A DNA stretch of 64,000 bases from Pelomonas sp. BJYL3 (GCF_027257975.1 NZ_JANZKX010000003.1:558001-622000), one strand, 5' to 3'; counted from the stretch's first letter, positions 18,833-29,100 are shown. A program made the numbers and translations. Notes: generated by a model not told the origin, from the letters alone.

Positions 18833-19051
18833 ATGGCGAAGAAGTTCCCCCTCCTGCCCGCCCAGCCACAGCGCGTCTGCTGGGGCTGCGACCTCTACTG
18901 CCCCAGCGAGAGCATGCGCTGCGGCAACGGCTCGGTGCGCACCCCGCACCCCAGCGAGCTCTTCGGCGAGGACTGGGCGCTGGGCCTGCTGCCCGAGACG
19001 CCGGCGTCGGAACCGCCGGTGCCCACGCCCGCGCCGGCCCCCGTCGACTGA
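18833..19051 (+). CDS. DUF3079 family small protein
   Basis: A 72-residue protein with the DUF3079 pattern: start MAKKFPLLPAQPQRVCWGCD, then CPSESMRCGNGSVRTPHPSELFGEDW. Four conserved Cys (two CxxC-like and CxxxxxC spacings) suggest metal binding. The function of the family is unknown. It reads away from the TPR-protein gene and ends 97 bp before the thioesterase, possibly in one transcript. Confidence 0.88.
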   Translation: MAKKFPLLPAQPQRVCWGCDLYCPSESMRCGNGSVRTPHPSELFGEDWALGLLPETPASEPPVPTPAPAPVD

Positions 19052-19148
19052 GCCGGCGCTCGCGTGCCCCCGCGCCTGCACGCCCGGCCGAAGCCGCTTA
19101 TGCTGCCCGGCTGATCCTCCAGCCCGGCGCCCCGCGCGCCCTGCCGCC

Positions 19149-19559
19149 ATGTCCATCGAAGCACTCAACGCCCGCAGCCAGGGCACCCTGCCCGGCCATC
19201 TGGGCATCGTCATCACCGCGCAGCGCCCCGGCGAGATCGAGGCCGAACTGCCCATCGCCCCGCACCTGATGGCGCCCAACGGCTACCTGCATGCCGGGAG
19301 CATCCTGACGCTGGCCGATACCGCTGCCGGCTTCGGCTGCATGTCCAACCTGCCCGAAGGCGCGCAGAGCTTCACGACGCTGGAGATCAAGTCCAACCAC
19401 CTGGCCACCGCCCGCGAGGGCCTGCTGCGCTGCACCGCCACCCTGGTGCACGCCGGCCGCAGCACCCAGCTGTGGGACGCCAAGGTCACGCATGCCGACA
19501 CCGGCAAGACCCTGGCGCTGTTCCGCTGCACGCAGATGGTGCTGTACCCGCGGGGCTGA
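19149..19559 (+). CDS. PaaI-family hotdog thioesterase
   Basis: A 136-residue single hotdog-fold protein. The catalytic-region pattern is visible: MAPNGYLHAGSILTLADTAAGFG, with the N/HGG-like motif as NGYLHAG, then TLEIKSNHLATAREG. It probably hydrolyses acyl-CoA thioesters in the cytosol; specificity is not known. Length is typical of the family. Confidence 0.9.
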   Translation: MSIEALNARSQGTLPGHLGIVITAQRPGEIEAELPIAPHLMAPNGYLHAGSILTLADTAAGFGCMSNLPEGAQSFTTLEIKSNHLATAREGLLRCTATLVHAGRSTQLWDAKVTHADTGKTLALFRCTQMVLYPRG

Positions 19560-19576
19560 AGCCGCCGCGGCCCCGG

Positions 19577-21316
19577 TCAGAACTTACAGCCCTTGGCCCG
19601 CAGCGCGTCCAGGGCCATCGCGCCCAGGGCCAGCAGGCCGTTCTCGGCATAGGCCTTGCGGCAGTCCTCGCGCAAGGCCTTTTCCATGTCCTTCTGGAGC
19701 TTGGTCTTGAGCTCCGGCGGATTGGGCGCAATCTCCAGCAGGGCCCGCGAACGGCTGCTGGCCACCGGACCGCGCTGGGAGGTGGGCAGGTCCAGGTTCA
19801 GGCGCGGCGCGCTGGCCGGCGCCGAGGGCGCTGTGGCGACGTCGCGGCCGCGCTGGGCCCCGGCGTCCGGCGAACCTGGCTGAGGCAGCGCGGACGGGCC
19901 CTGGCCGGGATCCGCGCCGCTGAGGCTGATCTTGCCAGGCGTGGGCGCCACCTGGGCAGACGGCGCCGCCGCAGCCGAGGCATTGCCTGTCAGTGAGCGC
20001 TCGCCTGCCTGGGGCTGGGCGGCGGTGCCGGGCGTGCGCTCGGCGGACTTGGCCGTGGCGCTCGATGCCGCCGCGCTTCCCGCCGGCGTGGCGGCGGCCG
20101 CACCGCTGCCCGCCTGCTCGCTGGGCACACTCATCGGCTGGAGACCCTGCAGGCTGGACTGCGCCGCGGCGCTGGGCGTCAGCCGACCCAGGGGCTGCGG
20201 CGCGCTGATGCGGGCCGCACTGCTGGCCGCCTCGGCCGGCAGCTGGGCCACGGCATGCTCGGAGGGCGCCAGGCCGGGGCTGGCGGGCAGGTCCTGGGCG
20301 CGCGCGCCCTGCTCGGCGGCCAGCGGCGCCAGGGCGGCGGCCTGGACCTTGTCGGCAGGACGCAGGCTGTCCGCGCTGAGGCGGCCGGTCGAACGCTCCG
20401 GCATGCTCAGCGTCGGGCTGGCGGCGATCGTGGCGGGCGTACTGCTGAGCGTCCCCAGGGCCTGGGGACGCACGGCCTGTGTCAGCGGGCTGGGCTGGCT
20501 GGGACTCTGCAGGTTGCTCACGCGGGGCGCGGGCGCCTCCAGGGGCGGCAGTGCGCGAAGTTCGGTGGGGCTGGGCGCCGAGAGCCGCTCCAGGCGCTGC
20601 GGGACCTCGATGCGCGCCGGGCTCACCTGGGTGTCCAGCCGCTCCGCCGACTGCGCCGGCAGGGTGGGGCGCGCCACCGGCTGCAGGCGCTCCGGGGGGC
20701 GTGCCAGGGGCTCGACCCGGGCCGCCTGCACCTGGGCCGGCGCCGGCGGGGCGCTGTCCAGCTGGCGGGTGACGCGCGGATCGACCTCGGCAGGCGGGGT
20801 CGGCAGCTCGCTGTGCAGGGCCTCGCTGCGGGGCGGGGCGAGGGGCTGGAGGGGCTCTGCCCGGGGCCTGGCGCTGTCGGGGGTGTCCTGCAGCTGCTTG
20901 ACGCTGCTGGGCTGCGGCGCCCATTCACCCTCGCGGGCGGCGCCGGGCTGGTCGGGCGGGGCCGGTTCGTCCTCGCGGCGGACCACGCCGCCGAAGCGGC
21001 GGCTGGGGGCGTCGCCCACGGGGCCGCGGTCGGTCTGGCTGTCGGGTGCGCCGCCGGGCTGGGCGGTGGCAGCGCCCTGCAGCCGCACGGTCAGCCGGCC
21101 GCCACCGGCCTGTTCGTCCTGTCGCGCATCACCCGGGGCGGTACCGACGAGCACGGCCAGCCAGACATGCAGCAGGCCTGCCAGCAGCAGGCTGCGCTTG
21201 AGCTGCTCGTCCTTGAGCTGCGGGCGCAGCTGGCGAGCCGCGGGCGGCATCAACGAGGCGGGGGCGGAAAGAGACAGGGACACGGAAATGGGCAGGGACC
21301 CGGACGGCGGCGACAT
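19577..21316 (-). CDS. Pro/Ala/Ser-rich single-pass membrane protein
   Basis: A 579-residue protein with a short cytoplasmic N-terminus, one membrane helix (SLLLAGLLHVWLAVLVG, about 45-62), and then about 430 residues of Pro/Ala/Ser/Gln-rich low complexity. A conserved-looking C-terminal region of about 80 residues (from about ALLEIAPNPPEL to the end at CKF) has two Cys. The layout is TonB/TolA-like, but no TonB C-terminal domain is recognised. Start is uncertain: 21316 is the first ATG, 21250 is an alternative, and none has a good ribosome site. The high GC and proline bias produce open frames on the other strand, so length and reading frame rest mainly on the membrane helix and C-terminal region. 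Confidence 0.65.
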   Translation of the reverse strand: MSPPSGSLPISVSLSLSAPASLMPPAARQLRPQLKDEQLKRSLLLAGLLHVWLAVLVGTAPGDARQDEQAGGGRLTVRLQGAATAQPGGAPDSQTDRGPVGDAPSRRFGGVVRREDEPAPPDQPGAAREGEWAPQPSSVKQLQDTPDSARPRAEPLQPLAPPRSEALHSELPTPPAEVDPRVTRQLDSAPPAPAQVQAARVEPLARPPERLQPVARPTLPAQSAERLDTQVSPARIEVPQRLERLSAPSPTELRALPPLEAPAPRVSNLQSPSQPSPLTQAVRPQALGTLSSTPATIAASPTLSMPERSTGRLSADSLRPADKVQAAALAPLAAEQGARAQDLPASPGLAPSEHAVAQLPAEAASSAARISAPQPLGRLTPSAAAQSSLQGLQPMSVPSEQAGSGAAAATPAGSAAASSATAKSAERTPGTAAQPQAGERSLTGNASAAAAPSAQVAPTPGKISLSGADPGQGPSALPQPGSPDAGAQRGRDVATAPSAPASAPRLNLDLPTSQRGPVASSRSRALLEIAPNPPELKTKLQKDMEKALREDCRKAYAENGLLALGAMALDALRAKGCKF

Positions 21317-21416
21317 GCCCGGCTTGCTGCGCAGTGTGCCGCCGCTCGCGCGGCGCGTCCATCGGGCCCCAGGCAAACCCCAGGGCCAGGGGCGGACTGC
21401 GCCCGGCCGGCGGGGT

Positions 21417-21665
21417 TCAGCGGTAGAAGGCCTCGACCTGGCCCTTCAGCTTGATCAGCACCGGGCGGCCGCGGCGGTCCACGGTCTTGCCGGCCGGCAC
21501 CTTCACCCAGCCTTCGCTGATGCAGTACTCCTCGACATCGAAACGCTCCTTGCCGTTGAACTTGATGCCGACGTCATGCTCGAACACGGCGGCCACGAAG
21601 TGCGGGCTGGCGGGGTCGACGGACAGGTGGTCGGGCAGGGCGGGGGCGTTCTCGGCAGCGCTCAT
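21417..21665 (-). CDS. DUF3297 family protein
   Basis: An 82-residue protein with the DUF3297 pattern: LPDHLSVDPASPH, VGIKFNGKERFDVEEYCISEGWVKV and a C-terminal LIKLKGQVEAFYR. Family function unknown. The start at 21665 fits the usual family length; an upstream frame to 21788 would add noncoding-like residues. Confidence 0.9.
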   Translation of the reverse strand: MSAAENAPALPDHLSVDPASPHFVAAVFEHDVGIKFNGKERFDVEEYCISEGWVKVPAGKTVDRRGRPVLIKLKGQVEAFYR

Positions 21666-21812
21666 GGTGAGGAGGGGTGAGTGGTCAAAGGCGCTATTGT
21701 CCAACGTTCGTCCCCCCTTCGACCGGGGCGGCGGCCCGGACCGAACGGGGTCAGGTCTGAAGCCGGAAGGAGGGGCAGGCGCGTGCATGGCTGGCCGCCA
21801 TCCCTAGACCTT

Positions 21813-21841
21813 GGTAGCGCCCCGCGGCATTTGGCGCTACC
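21813..21841. repeat. Perfect 9-bp inverted repeat before lysozyme gene
   Basis: GGTAGCGCC and GGCGCTACC are separated by 11 nt. The repeat lies about 20 bp upstream of the lysozyme ribosome site. It could be an operator or an RNA hairpin; there is no T-run, so it is not a plain terminator. Confidence 0.5.
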
Positions 21842-21870
21842 TTGGGGCCATCGCCCGCCAGGAGTCGCGC

Positions 21871-22461
21871 ATGCCCAGCAGGAAGTCCGCCCCCGCCTCA
21901 TCGGCCCAGGCCTCCCCCGATGCCAGCCCCTGGGACGGCGCCGTCCCCGCCGCTGCCACCGCGGTGGTCAAGCGCATCGAGGGCTTCTTCGCCCAGCCCT
22001 ATGACGACAATGGCGCCCAGCCCGGCGGCACCTGGACCATCGGCTACGGCACCATCGTCGACGCCCAGGGCCACCGCGTCACGCCGCAGACACCGCCCAT
22101 CACCGAGGCCGAGGCCGAGCAGCTGCTGCGCCGGGACATGGCCGGGGCCGCCCGCGATGTCCAGCTGCGGGTGCAGGTGCCGCTGCTGACCTGCGAGGCC
22201 GCGGCCCTGATCTCCTGGGTCTACAACCTGGGGGCGGGCAACCTGGCCAAGTCCACGATGCTGCTGCGCCTGAACGCGAACCGCAAATCCGAGGTGCCCG
22301 CCGAGATGCGCAAATGGATCATGCAGGAGGGCCGCCCCATGCTGGGCCTGCTGCGCCGGCGCTGGGCCGAGGCCGCCATCTTCAGCGGCATGGACGCCAC
22401 CAATGCCTGCGTGCGGGCCTGGCGCGAGATCGACGACCTCTCCGACTGGCCGGCGTTCTGA
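21871..22461 (+). CDS. GH24 phage-type lysozyme
   Basis: A 196-residue muramidase that cleaves peptidoglycan. The start at 21871 follows CAGGAG. The T4-lysozyme triad is visible: Glu in KRIEGFF, Asp in YDDNG and Thr in WTIGYGT. A long low-complexity N-terminal segment (about 35 residues) precedes the domain, and there is no clear signal peptide. It stands alone with no phage genes nearby, so it may be a domesticated gene. Confidence 0.9.
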   Translation: MPSRKSAPASSAQASPDASPWDGAVPAAATAVVKRIEGFFAQPYDDNGAQPGGTWTIGYGTIVDAQGHRVTPQTPPITEAEAEQLLRRDMAGAARDVQLRVQVPLLTCEAAALISWVYNLGAGNLAKSTMLLRLNANRKSEVPAEMRKWIMQEGRPMLGLLRRRWAEAAIFSGMDATNACVRAWREIDDLSDWPAF

Positions 22462-22467
22462 GCCCGC

Positions 22468-25023
22468 TCAATCCCTGCCCTGCAGGCGGGCCGTGAGCGC
22501 GCCCGTCACCAGCAGGGTGGCCGCCATGGTGCCAAACAGCCACAGCGCATCCCCCCAGGGCAGCAGCGCCAGGTGCAGCAGCTGGCGCAGGGCGGGCAGC
22601 CACAGCGCCACGCCCAGCACCAGCAGGGCGGCCGCGCTCACCGCCCAGAAGGTGCGGGCGGCCGGTCCCAGCAGGGAACGCCAGCCCAGGCCCAGGCTGA
22701 GGTCCAGGCCCACCAGACCCAGATTGCCCAGGGTCAGCGCCAGCAGGGCGAGGGTGCGGGCCTGCTCGGTCGAGCGTCCGGCCTCCAGGGCCCAGGCATA
22801 GAGGCCCAGGGTCGCGAGCAGCAGGAGCGCGCCCTGCACCAGCGCCATCAGCAGCAGGCGCGGCGCCAGCAGGCCCTCGTCCCGCCGGCGCGGCGGCCGC
22901 TGCATCAGGCGCGGATGCTCGGGTGCGCCCTCGAAGGCCAGGGAGCAGATGGGGTCGATCACCATTTCCGTCAGCACCACATGCGCCGGCATCAGCAGGG
23001 GCGGCAGGCCCAGCAGCACGGGCAGCAGGGCCAGGCCCGCGATGGGCACGTGGATGGCGACGATATAGGCCATCACCCGGCGCAGGTTGTCGAAGATGCG
23101 CCGCCCCATGCGGATGCCGCCCACGATGCGGCCGAAGTCCTCGTCCAGCAGCACCAGGCCGGCCGCCTCACGGGCCACGTCGGTGCCACGCTGGCCCATG
23201 GCGATGCCCACGTGCGCCGCCTTCAGCGCCGGGGCATCGTTGACGCCGTCGCCCGTCATGGCCACGGTCTCGCCCAAGCGCTGGAAGGCCTGGACCAGGC
23301 GCAGCTTCTGCTCCGGCATGACGCGGGCGAAGACCCGCACCCGGCGCAGGGCCTGGTCCAGCGCGGCGTCATCCAGCGCGGCCATCTGCTCGCCCGTCAG
23401 CGCGCCGGCCTGCACCTCGATACCGGCCTGGCCGGCGATGGCCAGGGCGGTCGCGGCGTGGTCGCCGGTGATCATCGCCACCTGGACGCCGGCGGCCCGC
23501 GCCTGCGCGACGGCCGCGGGCACGCTGGCGCGCAACGGATCCTCGAAGCCCAGCAGGCCCTGCCATTCGAAGCGATGGTCGTGGGCCTGCGGCGGCATCG
23601 CGCCGGGCCCGACCGGCCCGGCGGCCACCGCCAGCACGCGCAGGCCGGCCTCGGCCAGGGCCTGCACTTGCGGACGCAGCTCGGCCCAGCGGGCCTCGTC
23701 CAGGTGGCAGAGATCGGCGACCGCCTCGGGCGCGCCCTTGGCGGCGATCCAGCGCTGGCCGTCGGGCGCGGTCCAGACCTGGGAGAAGGCCAGCAGCGCG
23801 GGGCTCAGCGGGTATTCGTGCAGCAGCGTCCAGTCGGGATGCAGGTGCTCGGACCCCGCCAGGCCGGCATCACCGCGCCGCAGCACGGCCTGGTCCATGG
23901 GATCGGCGCCGCCGCGGCGCGAGGCCAGCATGCCGAACTCCAGCAGGCGATGCAGCGCCTCGGGCAGGGCCGCCGCGTCGGCCGCCCCCTGCAGGCTGAG
24001 GTCCAGGCCGGGGACGCAGAGGCGGCGCAGGCTCATGCGGTTCTCGGTCAGCGTGCCGGTCTTGTCCACGCACAGCAGAGTGGCCGAGCCCAGGGCCTCG
24101 ATCACCGCCGGACGCCGCGCCAGCACCTGGATGCGCGCCAGCCGCCAGGCCCCCAGGGCCAGGAAGACGGTCAGCGCCATCGGGAACTCTTCCGGCAGCA
24201 GGGCCATGCCGATGGCGATGCCCGACAGCAGGCCCTGCAGCCAGTCGCCCTCCCGCCAGCCATGCCACAGCAGGAGCAGCAGGCTGGTGCCCAGCGCGGC
24301 GCCGCCGAAGACCTGCACCACGCGGCGCAGCTGAAGCTGCAGGGGGGTGCTGCTGCTGTCGATGCCGGCCAGGGAGGCGCCGATGCGGCCGAGCTGCGTC
24401 CGCCGCCCCGTGGCGTCCACCTCCAGCAGCCCGTGGCCGGCCACGAGCAGGGTGCCGGCGTGCAGCCAGGGGCTGTCGTCGCCCCCGGGGGACGGGGCCG
24501 CGCCGCCCGCATCCGTGGCCTGCCAGGGCCTCTTGCGAACGGGCACGGACTCGCCGGTCAGCAGGGACTCGTCGGCCGACACGCCGGTGGCTTCGAGGAG
24601 CCGGCCGTCGGCCGACACGCGATCGCCCTCGCCCACGGCAAGCAGATCCCCCGGCACCAGCTCGCTGGCGGCACGCCGCTGCCAGCGCCCCTCCCGCAGC
24701 AGGCGGACCTGCGGCTGGGCCAGGGAACGCAGGGCGTCCAGGGCATGGGCGCTGCGCCGCTCCTGCAGCACCACCAGGCCCACCGTCAGCAGGGCGAAGA
24801 AGCTCAGCAGCAGGCCCTCGCCCAGGTCCCCCAGCAGCAGGTAGACGGCCGCCGCCAGCAGCAGCAGCAGGAACATGGGCTCGGTGGCCACGCTGCGCAG
24901 GGTCTGCAGCAGGCCCTGCTGCTCGCGGTCCTCGAGCACATTGGGGCCGAAACGGGCCCTGCGCTCGCGGGCCTGGGCTTCGCTGAGGCCTTGTCGGGCA
25001 GGCGTGGCGGGGGTTGGCGTCAT
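22468..25023 (-). CDS. Cation-transporting P-type ATPase (P2-like)
   Basis: An 851-residue ion pump of the HAD/P-type family. The phosphorylated Asp is D320 in DKTGTLTENRM; TGES and GDGVNDAPALK are present. The cytoplasmic A domain lies at about 130-220, and membrane helices pair at about 55-110, 235-285 and in the last 200 residues. Helix 4 reads PEEFP (277-281) instead of the PEGLP of Ca2+ pumps. This sits at the ion-binding site, so the ion is uncertain. The start at 25023 follows a noncoding-like leader in the longer frame. Confidence 0.93.
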   Translation of the reverse strand: MTPTPATPARQGLSEAQARERRARFGPNVLEDREQQGLLQTLRSVATEPMFLLLLLAAAVYLLLGDLGEGLLLSFFALLTVGLVVLQERRSAHALDALRSLAQPQVRLLREGRWQRRAASELVPGDLLAVGEGDRVSADGRLLEATGVSADESLLTGESVPVRKRPWQATDAGGAAPSPGGDDSPWLHAGTLLVAGHGLLEVDATGRRTQLGRIGASLAGIDSSSTPLQLQLRRVVQVFGGAALGTSLLLLLWHGWREGDWLQGLLSGIAIGMALLPEEFPMALTVFLALGAWRLARIQVLARRPAVIEALGSATLLCVDKTGTLTENRMSLRRLCVPGLDLSLQGAADAAALPEALHRLLEFGMLASRRGGADPMDQAVLRRGDAGLAGSEHLHPDWTLLHEYPLSPALLAFSQVWTAPDGQRWIAAKGAPEAVADLCHLDEARWAELRPQVQALAEAGLRVLAVAAGPVGPGAMPPQAHDHRFEWQGLLGFEDPLRASVPAAVAQARAAGVQVAMITGDHAATALAIAGQAGIEVQAGALTGEQMAALDDAALDQALRRVRVFARVMPEQKLRLVQAFQRLGETVAMTGDGVNDAPALKAAHVGIAMGQRGTDVAREAAGLVLLDEDFGRIVGGIRMGRRIFDNLRRVMAYIVAIHVPIAGLALLPVLLGLPPLLMPAHVVLTEMVIDPICSLAFEGAPEHPRLMQRPPRRRDEGLLAPRLLLMALVQGALLLLATLGLYAWALEAGRSTEQARTLALLALTLGNLGLVGLDLSLGLGWRSLLGPAARTFWAVSAAALLVLGVALWLPALRQLLHLALLPWGDALWLFGTMAATLLVTGALTARLQGRD

Positions 25024-25177
25024 GGCGAAACTGGCGGCGGGTGGTCGCCCGACTCTAGGGCAATCCGGCGCCCCGGCGTGTGACGCAAGGCAGGCGCTTG
25101 ACATGGCTCAAGCTGCGCCCGGCACTGCGTGGCATGCTGGACTGCATCCGCCCTGCAGGCGCCCTTGGGAGAGCCCC

Positions 25178-25684
25178 ATGCAAGACCTGACCCCCCTGCC
25201 CCGCCCCGCCGCCTCGCGCCGCCGCTCCTTGACGGCCCTGGGCCTGTCGATCGCACTAGCCCTGGCCGGCTGCGGCGTCACCGTGCAGAACCGCCTGCCC
25301 GCCGAGGCCCTGGCGCGCCAGAACAAGGCCCCCGGCACCGTCTACACCGGCTGGCGGGTCTTCCAGGACAAGTGCGCCCGCTGCCATGGCGCCGACGCCA
25401 GCGGCAGCGCCCAGGCGCCGGACCTGAGCCTGCGGGTGCGCGACATGGGCGCCCGCCGCTTCATGGCCCTGGTGCTGAGCCGCTACGACTGGGCCCTGCC
25501 CGCCGGCACCGATGCCGCCGGCCGCGAGGCCCAGCTCGAGGCCGTGCTGCAGGGCCGCCAGGGCGCGCTGACCATGCCCGCCTGGCAGGGCGAGCCGGTG
25601 GTGACCGCCCACATCGCCGACCTCTATGCCTATCTGGCCGCCCGCGCGGACGGCTCGCAGGGACCGGGTCGCCCGGCGCCCTGA
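25178..25684 (+). CDS. Lipoprotein c-type cytochrome
   Basis: A 168-residue exported protein. The signal peptide ends in a lipobox (ALAGC, Cys about residue 33). A single haem-binding CARCHG follows near residue 70, and a distal Met (TMPAW) is a candidate axial ligand. It probably carries electrons at the outer face of the inner membrane. The start follows GGGAGAG. Redox partner not evident from neighbours. Confidence 0.88.
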   Translation: MQDLTPLPRPAASRRRSLTALGLSIALALAGCGVTVQNRLPAEALARQNKAPGTVYTGWRVFQDKCARCHGADASGSAQAPDLSLRVRDMGARRFMALVLSRYDWALPAGTDAAGREAQLEAVLQGRQGALTMPAWQGEPVVTAHIADLYAYLAARADGSQGPGRPAP

Positions 25685-25777
25685 CCCGCCGCCCGCGTTG
25701 CGATGCCGTAACAGCCCCCCAGGCGCGACTGCGGCTATGCTGCAGTCATCACCGCGAGATGACTCCGAGGAGGAACG

Positions 25778-26155
25778 ATGCCAGCCAAGCGTATCCTGAT
25801 CGTGGATGACCAGGCGGAGACCCGGCGGCTGGTCCGCTGGGGCCTGACAGACAACGGCTTCACCCTGCACGAGGCCGCCAATGCCGCCGGTGCCCTGCAG
25901 CTGGCCCGCGCCCTGCATCCCGACCTCGTGATCCTTGACGTGGTGCTCCCCGGGGACACCGACGGCCTCGCCCTGTGCCGCCAGTTCCGCGCCGACGCCG
26001 AGCTGGCCACGCTGCGCGTGCTCATCCTCTCGGCCAATGCCGATCCCAAGGACCGGCTGGCCGCCCTGGACGCCGGCGCTGATGCCTACCTCTCCAAACC
26101 CTTCAGTCCGGTCGAGCTCGACCGGCAGGTTCAGGCCCTGCTGAGCAAGACCTGA
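25778..26155 (+). CDS. CheY-like single-domain response regulator
   Basis: A 125-residue receiver domain with no output domain. The phospho-acceptor is D54 (VILDVVLPG); acidic D10/D11 and K in YLSKPF complete the site. It has a strong GAGGAGG ribosome site and ends 5 bp before the large sensor kinase, so it is the first gene of a phosphorelay operon. It is a likely phosphate sink or shuttle for the kinase HPt domain. Confidence 0.93.
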   Translation: MPAKRILIVDDQAETRRLVRWGLTDNGFTLHEAANAAGALQLARALHPDLVILDVVLPGDTDGLALCRQFRADAELATLRVLILSANADPKDRLAALDAGADAYLSKPFSPVELDRQVQALLSKT

Positions 26156-26160
26156 CCCCC

Positions 26161-29100
26161 ATGCCGCGATTCACATCGCGCTGGCTGCTGCTGCGCCGTC
26201 CGGACGGCCTGGCGGCCACGGTGCTGCTGCTGGGACTGGTCATCGCCGCCTGCTCGGGCATCTGGATCGAGCAGCGCGAGACCCGCAGCGCCCAGGCGCG
26301 CTTCGAGCGACTGGCCGAAAGAGTGGAGCGCGAGGTGGCGCGGCGCCTGCAGCTGCCGGTCTATGGCATGCACGGCGCGCGCGGGCTGTTCGCGGCCACG
26401 GGGCAGGTCACCCTGCCCCAGTTCCGGGCCTATGTGGAATCGCGGCAGCTGGAGCAGGAGTTTCCCGGCATCCGGGGCTTCGGGCTGATCGAGCGCGTGC
26501 CGCATGAGGCGCTGGCGTCCTTCGTCGACGCCCGGCAGCGCGAAGGCCAGACCGATTACGCCGTGCAGGACCTCGCACCGCCCGGCAGCCCCCATTACCT
26601 GATCAAGTACCTCGAGCCGCTGGCCCCCAACCGCCTCGCCCTGGGCCTGGACCTGGCCGGGGACGCCACGCGCCGCCAGGCTGTGGAGCAGGCCATCGAC
26701 ACCGGCCGGCCCGTGCTCAGCGACCGGCTGGTCCTGCGCCAGGATGCCTCCCAGTCCGTGGGCTTCCTGCTGCTGGTGCCCTTCTACCGGCCAGGCAGCG
26801 ACCCGCAGACCACGGAGCAGCGGCGCCGGGCCCTGATGGGCCTGCTCTTCGCTCCCCTGGTCGCGCACGAGCTGTTCGAGCAGCTGGGCTACGTCACCGA
26901 CGGCCAGCTGGCGGTGTCCCTCTACGCCGGCGAACAGGCAGACGCAGCGCATCTGGTCCACCGTTCCGAGCCCGAGCTGGACGAGCAGGGCGCCGTCTTC
27001 AGGACCTGGCACACCCTCACCGTCGCCCAGCGCCGGCTCAGCGTGCAGGGCCTCAGCACGCCGGTCTTCGAGCAGTCCTCGGTGAGCATGGCCTGGACGG
27101 GCGTCGTCGTCGGGGGTGCCCTGCTGAGCGCCGCCCTCGCCTTCGCGACCTGGCTGCTGGCCTCCGCCGGCCAGCGCGCCGAAGCCCTGGCCCATGCCAT
27201 GACCGCCGATCTGCAGCGCCTGGCCCTGGTCGCCCGCGGCACCTCCAATGCGGTGATCGCCACGGACGCGCAACTGCGCATCAACTGGGTCAACGAGGGC
27301 TTCACCCGCATCACCGGCTACGAGGCCGAGGAGGTCATGGGCCGCACGCCGGCCGAGGTCCTCAGCAGCGGCCTGGCCGCGCCGGAGACCCTGCACACCC
27401 TGGCGGAGGCCGCGCGCGAGGGCAAGGCCTGCCGCGTGGAAATCCTCAACCGCCGCAAGGACGGCCGGCTCAACTGGGTGGACACCGAGCTGCAGCCCGT
27501 GCGAGACGAGGACGGCACGCTGACCGGCTTCATCGAGATCGCCCTGGACATCACCGAGCGCAAGGCCGCCGCCGAACAGCTGGCGCGCGAGCAGCTGCGC
27601 CTGCAAAGCATCATCGACGGCACCGGCGCCGGCACCTGGGAGTGGGACCTCGCCCATGACACGGTGCGCTTCAACGAGGAATGGGCCCAGATGCTGGGCT
27701 ACACGCTGGCCGACCTGGACCCCATCACCAAGCAGACCTGGGAGCGCCTGGCCCACCCCGAGGACCTGCGACGGGCCACGCGCGTCCTCCAGAACCACCT
27801 GCAGGGCACGACGCCGCAGTACGAGGCCGAGATGCGCCTGCGTCACCGGGACGGGCACTGGGTCTGGGTCATGACGCGCGGCAAGGTCACCGCCCGCGAC
27901 GCGCAGGGGCAGCCGCAGCTGGTCGCTGGCACGCACCTGGACATCAGCGGGCGCAAGCGCGTCGAGCAGGATCTGCGCAACAACGAGGCTGTCCTTGAGC
28001 AGGCGGGCCGCATCGCGGGCCTCGGCGCCTGGCAGCTGGAGCTGAGGCCGCAGCGCCTGCACTGGAGCGCGCAGATGTTCCGGATCCATGACCTGGACCC
28101 CGCATCGCCCCAGCCCAACCCCGAGGAAGCCCTGCGCTTCTTCGACGCCGAGACCCGCGCGCAGATCAACACGGCCACGCAGGCGCTGGTGAGCGAGGGC
28201 ACGCCCCAGGACCTGGAGCTGCGCCTCCTCACGGCCCGGGGGCGCGAGATCTGGGTGCGCTCCGTGACCCAGCCGGAGTTTGAAGGCGGACGCGTGGTGC
28301 GCATCGTCGGCACGCTGCAAGACATCACCGAGCGGCGGCGGCTGGAGGATTCCCTGCGCCGCAACCACGACGTGCTGCGCAGCGTGCTGGACAACCTGCC
28401 CTGCGGCCTCAGCGTATTCGATGCGGAGCTGCGCCTGGTCGCCGACAACCAGCTCTTTCGCGATCTGCTGGCCTTCCCGCCCCAGCTCTTCGAGGCCGAG
28501 CTGCGCGGCGAGCCGGTCCGGTTCGAGGAGATCATCCGCTTCAACGCCCAGCGCGGCGAATACGGCGAAAGCCAGGACCTGGAGGCCACGGTGGACGCCA
28601 TCATCGAGCGGGCCCGCCAGCCGACCCTGCACCAGTTCGAGCGCACGCGGCCCGACGGCACGGTGCTGGACATCCGCGGCGCCCCCATGCCCGGCGGCGG
28701 CTTCGTCACCACCTACATCGACGTGACCCAGCAGCGCCACGCCGCCCAGGAGCTCGCCAAGGCCCTGCTGCTGCAGAAGGCCGTGATGGACGCCTCCAGC
28801 AAGGTGGCCATCATGGGCTCCAACCGCCAGCGCATCGTCAACGTCTTCAACAAGGGCGCCGAGCTCATGACCGGCTACAGCGCGGCCGAGATGATAGGCA
28901 AGGCCAGTGCCAGTGCCCTGTTCGATCCCGCGGAGCTGGAGGCCTATGGCCGCGAGGTCTCGGCACAGGTGGGCGAGCCGCTCGGCGGATTCGCCGCCCT
29001 CGTGCACCCCTCGCAGCTGGGCCGCGAGGTGGAGTGCCACTACGTGCGCAAGGACGGCAGCAGCTTCCCGGCCCTGCGCGTGGTCACCGAGATGCGCACG

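Noticed and set aside
19932-21680. Plus-strand open frames opposite the Pro/Ala-rich membrane protein
   Set aside because: No membrane signal, domain or ribosome site; the minus-strand frame has a membrane helix and a plausible C-terminal domain.
21871-22461. Prophage remnant around the GH24 lysozyme
   Set aside because: No integrase, holin, tail or capsid genes and no attachment-site repeats nearby; a single lysozyme does not make a prophage.
22573-25083. Plus-strand open frame opposite the P-type ATPase
   Set aside because: Gln/His/Gly-rich without motifs; the ATPase has every hallmark motif.
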